Part shown: one piece after another, positions 56,565-64,000 of the stretch | Position numbering within the stretch: position 1 is the first letter of the stretch | How the letters are laid out: every line of letters begins with the position of its first letter | NCBI RefSeq assembly: GCF_007989085.1 | Contig: NZ_BJVJ01000002.1 | Span: 1 to 64,000, forward strand | DNA from: Pseudonocardia sulfidoxydans NBRC 16205 | GTDB lineage: Bacteria > Actinomycetota > Actinomycetes > Mycobacteriales > Pseudonocardiaceae | Direction: 5' to 3' | Length of the DNA stretch: 64,000 nucleotides | Made by a program: the position numbers and the translations under genes | Notes under the pieces: model-generated | The model's database searches: none | What the model was told of the DNA's origin: nothing | Seen by the model: only the letters and a program-made list of their open reading frames with translations

Positions 56565-58490
56565 ATGCCCCGCCGCCCGCGGCACGTGAGGATCACCGAG
56601 CCGCTCGTCCGTGAGAACGGTGTGCTGCGGCCCGCGAGCTGGGACGAGGCCCTCGACCGCGCGGCGGCCGGGTTCCGCGGCCGCAGCGGCGACGAGTTCG
56701 GCATGTTCAGCTGTTCGAAGGCCACGAACGAGATGAACTACGCCGCCCAGAAGTTCGCCCGGGTGGTGATGGGGAGCAACAACGTCGACTCCTGCAACAG
56801 GACTTGACACGCTCCCAGCGTCGTCGGTCTGACGGCAGTGTTCGGTGCCGGCGGCGGCACCTCCGCCTATGTCGAGGCGGAAGACGCCGACCTCCTCGTC
56901 CTGTGGGGCTCCAACGCGCGTGAGACCCACCCGATCTTCTTCCACCACGTCCTGCAGGGGCTGCGCAAGGGCACGCGCATGTACTCCGTCGACCCGCGGC
57001 GCACCTCCACGGCCCGCTGGGCCGACGGCTGGCTGGGCCTCGACGTCGGTACCGACATCGCGCTGGCCAACGCCATCGGCCGGGAGATCATCCACGCCGA
57101 CCTGGTGAACCACGCGTTCGTCGACCGCGCGACGACGGGTTTCGCCGACTATGCGGAGTCCGTGGAGCCGTACACGCTGGAGCGGGCGGCGCAAATCACC
57201 GGTGTCGACGCCGCGCTGATCGAGGAGCTGGCGCACGCCTACGCCCGCGCCGACCGCGCCCAGATCTGCTGGACGCTGGGCATCACCGAGCACCACAACG
57301 CCGCCGACTACGTGTTCGCGCTGATCAACCTGGCGCTGTTGACGGGGCACGTCGGCCGGTACGGGTCGGGGCTGGTGCCGCTTCGCGGGCAGAACAACGT
57401 GCAGGGCGGCGGCGACATGGGCTCGATCCCGGCCAAGCTGCCCGGCGGCTACGACCTCGGTGACGACGAGGCCCGCGCCCGTTTCGAGGCGACGTGGGGC
57501 GCGCCGATCTCGCCGAAGGCGGGGATGCACCTGTCGCAGATGTTCGAGGCGATGGAGGCGGGCACGCTGAAGGCGCTGTACTGCATCGGGGAGAACCCGG
57601 CGGAGTCGGAGGCCAACGCGGCGCACGCCCGGCACCTGCTGGAGGGCCTCGACCACCTGGTGGTGCAGGACATCTTCCGGACCGCGACGGCCGAGCTGGC
57701 CGACGTGGTGCTGCCCGCGGCCGCGGACTGGTGCGAGTACGAGGGCACCGTCACCAACAGCGAGCGGCGGGTGCAGCGCGTCCGCAAGGCCATCGAGCCA
57801 CCGGGCCAGGCGCGACCGGACACGCACATCATCTGCGCGGTCGCCGACCGTCTCGGCCACGACTGGGGCGAGCCGACGGCCGAGCAGGTGTGGGACGAGC
57901 TGCGGTCGCTGTCGCTGGACTGGCACCACGGCATGAGCTACGCCCGGCTCGAGGAGCACGGGGGCCTGCAGTGGCCGTGCCCGACCGAGGACCATCCGGG
58001 GACGCCGCTGATGCACGCCCGGCTGTGGGCCGAGGACCCCGCCGAGATCGGGACCCCGGCACCGTTCACCCCGGTCGAGCACGTCCCGCCCGTCGACGTG
58101 CTCGACGAGGACTTCCCGATCCGGCTGACCACGGTCCGCCTGCTCGACGCCTACAACTCCGGCGTCCAGAGCGGCGGGTACTCCTCGCCGATGCGGCGTC
58201 GGGAGTCGCTGCGGATGGACCGTGACGACGCCGCACGGCTGGGCATCGCCGACGGCGAGCGGGTGCGGGTGGTGTCGCGGCGTGGTGCGGTCGAGGCACC
58301 GGTGGCGCTGGACCCGTCGCTGCGGCCGGGGCTGGCGTCGTTCACCCCGCACTTCTCCGAGGAGGTCGACACGAACGTGCTGACCAACGACGCCTGGGAC
58401 CCGAAGTCGGGCACGTCGGAGTTCAAGGCGACCGCGATCCGGATCGAGAAGCTGGCCGACGCACCTCGGCTGGCGACGGCCGGGGACTGA
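56565..58490 (+). CDS. fdhA: Selenocysteine-containing formate dehydrogenase catalytic subunit (lacking its N-terminal Fe-S domain)
   Basis: A 641-residue molybdopterin oxidoreductase when the in-frame TGA at 56805-56807 is read as selenocysteine (residue 81). The context NNVDSCNRT-Sec-HAPSVVGL is the formate dehydrogenase active site, where Sec binds molybdenum and the next His assists. Downstream motifs include LWGSNARETHP, GQNNVQGGGDMG and the C-terminal molydopterin-dinucleotide domain. The protein begins at RHVRITEPLVRENG, which in ordinary FdhA follows the [4Fe-4S] domain; that domain is encoded at the end of the operon (61170-61314). ATG start with GGAGGAG. A GGUCU hairpin lies 12 nt after the TGA. 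Confidence 0.93.
56805..56836 (+). promoter_or_regulatory. Selenocysteine codon and bacterial SECIS-like hairpin
   Basis: The TGA is followed by a 6-bp stem GTCGTC (56820-56825) / GACGGC (56831-56836) with a GGTCT apical loop (56826-56830). The loop begins exactly 18 nt after the TGA, the same distance and the same GGU-CUG codon register as in the Escherichia coli fdhF SECIS. This is strong evidence for SelB-dependent decoding rather than termination. Confidence 0.85.
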
Positions 58491-58498
58491 GAGGGCAC

Positions 58499-60366
<1,868 letters not shown>

Positions 60367-60382
<16 letters not shown>

Positions 60383-61314
60383 TGCTGGGCGCGATCACCC
60401 GGATGGTGACGCTGACCGTCGACGGCCGCGACGTCCGCGTCCCCGAGGGCTCGACGATCCTGCAGGCCCTCCACGAGGAAGGCACCGCGCAGCAGGCCGA
60501 CACCCCGACGCTGTGCTGGGCGCCCAACCTCGCACCGGTCAACGCCTGCCGGGTGTGCGTCGTCGAGGTCGAGGGCTCGCGGGTCCTGGTGCCGTCGTGC
60601 GCGCGCACGGTCGAGGACGGCATGGTGGTGCGCACCGACTCGGAGAAGGTCCGGCACTCCCGCAGGATGGTGCTGGAGCTGCTGGCGTCGTCGGTCGACA
60701 TGAGCCAGGCCGGCGACGACGTGGCCCGCTGGATGACCGAGTACGGGGTCGACGCCGACCGGTACGGCCCGCCCGCACCGCCCGCCGCCGCGGGGGAGCG
60801 CGACCGCCGCCGCGCCGGGCACCACCACGCCCCCGACGGGTCGCACGCCGAGACCGTCGCCCAGCCCGTCAAGATCGACAACGACCTCTACGTGCGCGAC
60901 TACTCGCGCTGCATCCTCTGCTACAAGTGCGTCAACGCCTGCGGCACCGACGCCCAGTTCACCTTCGCCATCGCCGCCGCCGGCCGCGGGTTCGACGCCC
61001 GCATCGCCACCGAGTACGACGCCGAGCTGCCCGACTCGGCGTGCGTCTACTGCGGCAACTGCATCGGGGTGTGCCCGACGGGAGCGCTCAAGTCCGTGCG
61101 CGAGCACGAGCTGCGCGAGAACGACGACTGGCACCCCGAGGACGAGACGGTCACGACGACGATCTGCTCGTTCTGCGGTGTCGGCTGCAACCTGGAGCTG
61201 CACGTGCAGAACAACTCCATCGTCAACGTCACCTCGCCGTCGGACCACTCGGTGACCCACGGCCACCTGTGCGTGAAGGGGCGTTTCGGGTTCCAGCACG
61301 TCCAGAACCTCTAG
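60367..61314 (+). CDS. NuoG-like Fe-S subunit fused to the N-terminal [4Fe-4S] domain of formate dehydrogenase
   Basis: A 315-residue electron-transfer protein. In order: [2Fe-2S] ferredoxin domain ([21 protein letters not shown], residues about 50-80), His/Cys [4Fe-4S] region (about 100-120), two [4Fe-4S] clusters ([14 protein letters not shown] near 180; [16 protein letters not shown] near 220), then the molybdoenzyme cluster domain ([16 protein letters not shown] and [14 protein letters not shown], residues 268-315). It ends with a TAG exactly where fdhA sequence would continue, so the catalytic chain is split in two and the halves are in reversed order. Confidence 0.93.
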
Positions 61315-61324
61315 GAGGAGCTAC

Positions 61325-62905
61325 CTACCCGAGGTAGGGGCGGTCGCGGCCCGACCACTGCTCCTCGTCGCGGCGGTACACCGGGATCGGCTTCTCCGCG
61401 ACGCGGAACGTGTAGCGCCCGGCCTCCTCGACGACCTCACCGTCGGTGGCGAGCATCCCGGGCTCGCGCAGCTCGACGTCGAGGTGGTCGACCTCGCGCT
61501 GGGCGTAGACCCTGCTGTGCCCCAACGCCCCCAGCATCAGCGCCAGGAACGCGCGGAGCCGGGAGAACCGGATGTCGGCGCGCAGCCAGCGGACGTCGAG
61601 CAGCCCGGAGTCCAGCGTCGGCCGCCACGCCGGGACCATGCCCCGCGGGTGGTAGGGGCCGTTGCCGACGAACAGGAACCACACCGTGTGCCAGTGGCCT
61701 TCGATCTTCACCTCGACCCGCTCGGACTTGCGCAGCACCGCCAGGAGCGCCGCCAGGAACGCCGGCCACTTGCCCCAGCGGGGCTGCCACTGCTCCCGCA
61801 GCCGCACCAGCTCCGGGTAGGAGCCGATGCTGGCGGTGTTGAGGAAGTGCCAGGTGCGGGTGACCTCGTCGCTGACCGGGTCCGCGCCCTGGCCCGGGTG
61901 GGCCTCCACGAGCGCCAGGTCGACCGCGACGGCCTCCCCGGCCTGCGACGCGTCGACGGCCTCCTGCAGGTCGTAGACGCCGACGTCGCGGGCGAAGTGG
62001 TTGAGCGTGCCCGCGGGGACGAGCACCAGCGGCAGCCCACGCCGGTTCGCGACGGCCGCGACCGCGCCGACCGTGCCGTCGCCACCGGCCACGCCGACCG
62101 CCCGCACCCACCCGTCGGCCTGCGCCAGCGCCGCCTCCAGCTGCTCCCCGACGTCGAGTCCCCGCTCGGTGCGCAGCACCCGCGCCCGCGGCAGGGCGGC
62201 CGCGATGTCGTCGCCCGGGTCGACGCCCTCCTCCCCGGACAGCGGGTTGACGATCATCACCAGGCCCTCGCCGTCGGGCAGCGGTTCGACGCTGTCCACG
62301 GGCCGGGCCCGCGCCTCGTCGGTGCCCCGCACGGGCCACCAGCGCCGCGTCAGCAGCGCGACACCCGACCCGAGGGCCGCACCGGCCACCACGTCGGACG
62401 TCCAGTGCACGCCGACGTGGATCCGCGAGTAGGCCACGGCCGCGGCCAGCGGCGCCACGACCAGGCCGCGCCTGGGGCTCTCCAGCGCGACGGCCGTGGC
62501 GAACGCAGCCGCCGACGCCGCATGCCCCGACGGGAACGACGACGACGTCGGCGGGTCGTCGATGGTCTGGTAGGCGGGCAGCTCACGCGCCGCGGGCCGC
62601 CGCCGCGGCAGCAGCGGCTTGAGGACCGCGTTGGCCGTGAGGCTGGCCCCGGCGATGCTGAGCACCCCGCGCTGGGCCGCCTTGCGGCCCGCGCCCTTGC
62701 GCGCCCCCAGGACCCCCGCGACGACGAACCACAGCACCCCGTGGTTCGCGGCGGGGGACAGCGTCTTCATCACCGCGTCCAGCGCACCCGGCGGCCGGGC
62801 CGCTATCCGACGCGACATCTCGCGGTCCCACACGTCGACCCGCCGCAGCGGCCGAGTGCCCGCGACCTTCACCCGCGGGTCGACGCGCCGCAACCTGTCC
62901 CACAC
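61325..62905 (-). CDS. Fused PAP2 phosphatase and diacylglycerol/sphingosine kinase-like protein
   Basis: A 526-residue fusion. Residues about 30-200 form a PAP2 lipid phosphatase with motifs [23 protein letters not shown] and [16 protein letters not shown] and several hydrophobic helices; residues about 235-510 form a DagK/LCB5-type kinase ([43 protein letters not shown]). The two activities suggest a role in phosphatidic acid/diacylglycerol or polyprenyl phosphate turnover. The GTG at 62905 is 7 nt below TAGGGT. It is divergent from pafA and convergent with the formate dehydrogenase operon. Confidence 0.9.
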   Translation of the reverse strand: MWDRLRRVDPRVKVAGTRPLRRVDVWDREMSRRIAARPPGALDAVMKTLSPAANHGVLWFVVAGVLGARKGAGRKAAQRGVLSIAGASLTANAVLKPLLPRRRPAARELPAYQTIDDPPTSSSFPSGHAASAAAFATAVALESPRRGLVVAPLAAAVAYSRIHVGVHWTSDVVAGAALGSGVALLTRRWWPVRGTDEARARPVDSVEPLPDGEGLVMIVNPLSGEEGVDPGDDIAAALPRARVLRTERGLDVGEQLEAALAQADGWVRAVGVAGGDGTVGAVAAVANRRGLPLVLVPAGTLNHFARDVGVYDLQEAVDASQAGEAVAVDLALVEAHPGQGADPVSDEVTRTWHFLNTASIGSYPELVRLREQWQPRWGKWPAFLAALLAVLRKSERVEVKIEGHWHTVWFLFVGNGPYHPRGMVPAWRPTLDSGLLDVRWLRADIRFSRLRAFLALMLGALGHSRVYAQREVDHLDVELREPGMLATDGEVVEEAGRYTFRVAEKPIPVYRRDEEQWSGRDRPYLG

Positions 62906-62912
62906 AGACGTG

Positions 62913-62940
62913 ACCCTAGAGGCGGTTCTCCGCTTACGCT
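62913..62940. promoter_or_regulatory. Divergent leaderless promoters of pafA and the PAP2-kinase gene
   Basis: TAGGGT on the minus strand (62913-62918) lies 7 nt from the PAP2-kinase GTG, and TACGCT on the plus strand (62935-62940) lies 7 nt from the pafA ATG. Only 42 bp separate the two start codons, so the promoters must overlap back to back. Confidence 0.6.
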
Positions 62941-62947
62941 GAAGGGC

Positions 62948-64000
62948 ATGCAGCGTCGGATCTACGGTGTGGAGACCGAGTTCGGGGTCACCTGCACCTT
63001 CCACGGCCAACGCCGGCTCTCACCGGACGAGGTGGCCCGCTACCTGTTCCGGCGAGTCGTGTCCTGGGGCCGGTCGTCCAACGTCTTCCTCCGCAACGGA
63101 GCACGCCTCTACCTCGACGTCGGGTCCCACCCCGAGTACGCCACCGCCGAGTGCGACTCCCTCAGCCAGCTCGTGGCCCACGACAAGGCGGGCGAACGCA
63201 TCCTCGAGGACCTCCTCGTCGACGCCGAACGCCGGCTCGTCGACGAGGGCATCGGCGGCGACATCTACCTGTTCAAGAACAACACCGACTCCGCCGGCAA
63301 CTCCTACGGCTGCCACGAGAACTACCTCGTCGCCCGCCAGGGCGAGTTCTCCCGTATCGCCGACGTCCTGCTCCCGTTCCTGGTGACGCGCCAGCTCATC
63401 TGCGGTGCCGGGAAGGTGCTGCAGACCCCGCGGGGCGCGGTGTACTGCCTGTCGCAGCGCGCCGAGCACATCTGGGAAGGCGTCTCCAGCGCCACCACCC
63501 GCTCGCGGCCCATCATCAACACCCGCGACGAGCCGCACGCCGACGCCGAACGCTACCGCCGGCTCCACGTCATCGTGGGCGACTCGAACATGTCCGAGGT
63601 CACCACCCTGCTCAAGGTGGGCTCGGCGACGCTGGTGCTGGAGATGATCGAGGCGGGCGTCCAGTTCCGCGACTTCACCCTCGACAACCCGATCCGCGCC
63701 ATCCGCGAGATCAGCCACGACCTCACCGGCCGGCGCACCGTGCGCCTCGCCGGCGGCCGCGAGGCCAGCGCCCTGGACATCCAGCGCGAGTACCACGCCC
63801 GCGCCGTCGAGCACATGCGCAACCGCGAGGGCGACGACAAGGCGATGGAGCGCGTCGTCGAGCTGTGGGGGCGGGTGCTCGACGCCGTCGAGTCCCAGAA
63901 CCTCTCGCTCATCGACCGCGAGATCGACTGGGCCATCAAGCACCGGCTCGTCGAGCGCTACCAGGAGCGCAACAACCTCGACCTCGCCCACGCCCGCATC
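62948..64000 (+). CDS. pafA: Pup-protein ligase PafA (partial, right edge)
   Basis: The first 351 codons of PafA, which attaches Pup to lysines of target proteins via a gamma-glutamyl phosphate; the family length is about 450, so some 100 residues lie beyond the window. [20 protein letters not shown] carries the conserved metal-binding Glu pair, and [20 protein letters not shown] and [20 protein letters not shown] are nucleotide-binding blocks shared with Dop. It lacks the Dop-specific loop. The ATG is 7 nt below TACGCT with no Shine-Dalgarno. Confidence 0.96.
   Translation, partial: MQRRIYGVETEFGVTCTFHGQRRLSPDEVARYLFRRVVSWGRSSNVFLRNGARLYLDVGSHPEYATAECDSLSQLVAHDKAGERILEDLLVDAERRLVDEGIGGDIYLFKNNTDSAGNSYGCHENYLVARQGEFSRIADVLLPFLVTRQLICGAGKVLQTPRGAVYCLSQRAEHIWEGVSSATTRSRPIINTRDEPHADAERYRRLHVIVGDSNMSEVTTLLKVGSATLVLEMIEAGVQFRDFTLDNPIRAIREISHDLTGRRTVRLAGGREASALDIQREYHARAVEHMRNREGDDKAMERVVELWGRVLDAVESQNLSLIDREIDWAIKHRLVERYQERNNLDLAHARI

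Noticed and set aside
56565-56807. fdhA as a pseudogene truncated by TGA after 80 codons
   Set aside because: The TGA lies at the exact selenocysteine position, the frame is intact on both sides, and a SECIS-like hairpin follows at the canonical distance.

Overview
The window is very GC-rich (third codon positions almost always G or C), uses many GTG starts, and carries a Pup-proteasome locus, mycothiol biosynthesis (mshC), F420/PPOX-type oxidoreductases and BlaI/M56 regulators. That combination points to a chromosomal segment of an actinobacterium, probably a Pseudonocardia-like member of the Pseudonocardiaceae; the genus is inference. No rRNA, tRNA, CRISPR array or transposase was seen. About twenty genes have a TANNNT-like -10 box 6-8 nt upstream of the start codon and no Shine-Dalgarno sequence, so leaderless transcription seems to be the rule.

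Layout. 0-9 kb: hypothetical and DUF3097 genes, an NfeD/SPFH membrane pair, a cobalt/nickel ECF transporter operon (cbiM, PDGLE protein, cbiQ, cbiO) and a two-subunit acyl-CoA dehydrogenase. 9-12 kb: a polyamine module consisting of a type III PLP decarboxylase and a fused AdoMet decarboxylase-spermidine synthase. 12-25 kb: SGNH hydrolase, an exonuclease-free-standing family A polymerase, a carotenoid-desaturase-like flavoprotein, an LLM oxidoreductase, a DHA2 exporter, an L,D-transpeptidase, BlaI/M56, DinB and a MoxR/VWA pair. 25-38 kb: the conserved actinobacterial block mshC, PAC2, metH, HAD phosphatase, hisE, hisG, thioesterase, RecB-like nuclease, trmI.

38-64 kb is the Pup-proteasome region, split into three parts: arc/mpa at 39.0 kb; dop-pup-prcB-prcA at 49.8-53.6 kb; and pafA running off the right edge from 62.9 kb. 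Between arc and dop lie regulators, YceI proteins and lpd. Between prcA and pafA lies a formate dehydrogenase module: fdhD, a mobA-like gene and three structural genes. Its catalytic subunit has an in-frame TGA in the selenocysteine context, followed at the canonical distance by a GGUCU-loop hairpin. The N-terminal [4Fe-4S] domain of that subunit is encoded on a different polypeptide at the end of the operon.

Two families of intergenic inverted repeats punctuate the window. One is a 40-bp palindrome (five copies, mostly between convergent genes); the other is a GCGCAACC...GGTTGCGC hairpin (five copies). Both vary in sequence while keeping base pairing.
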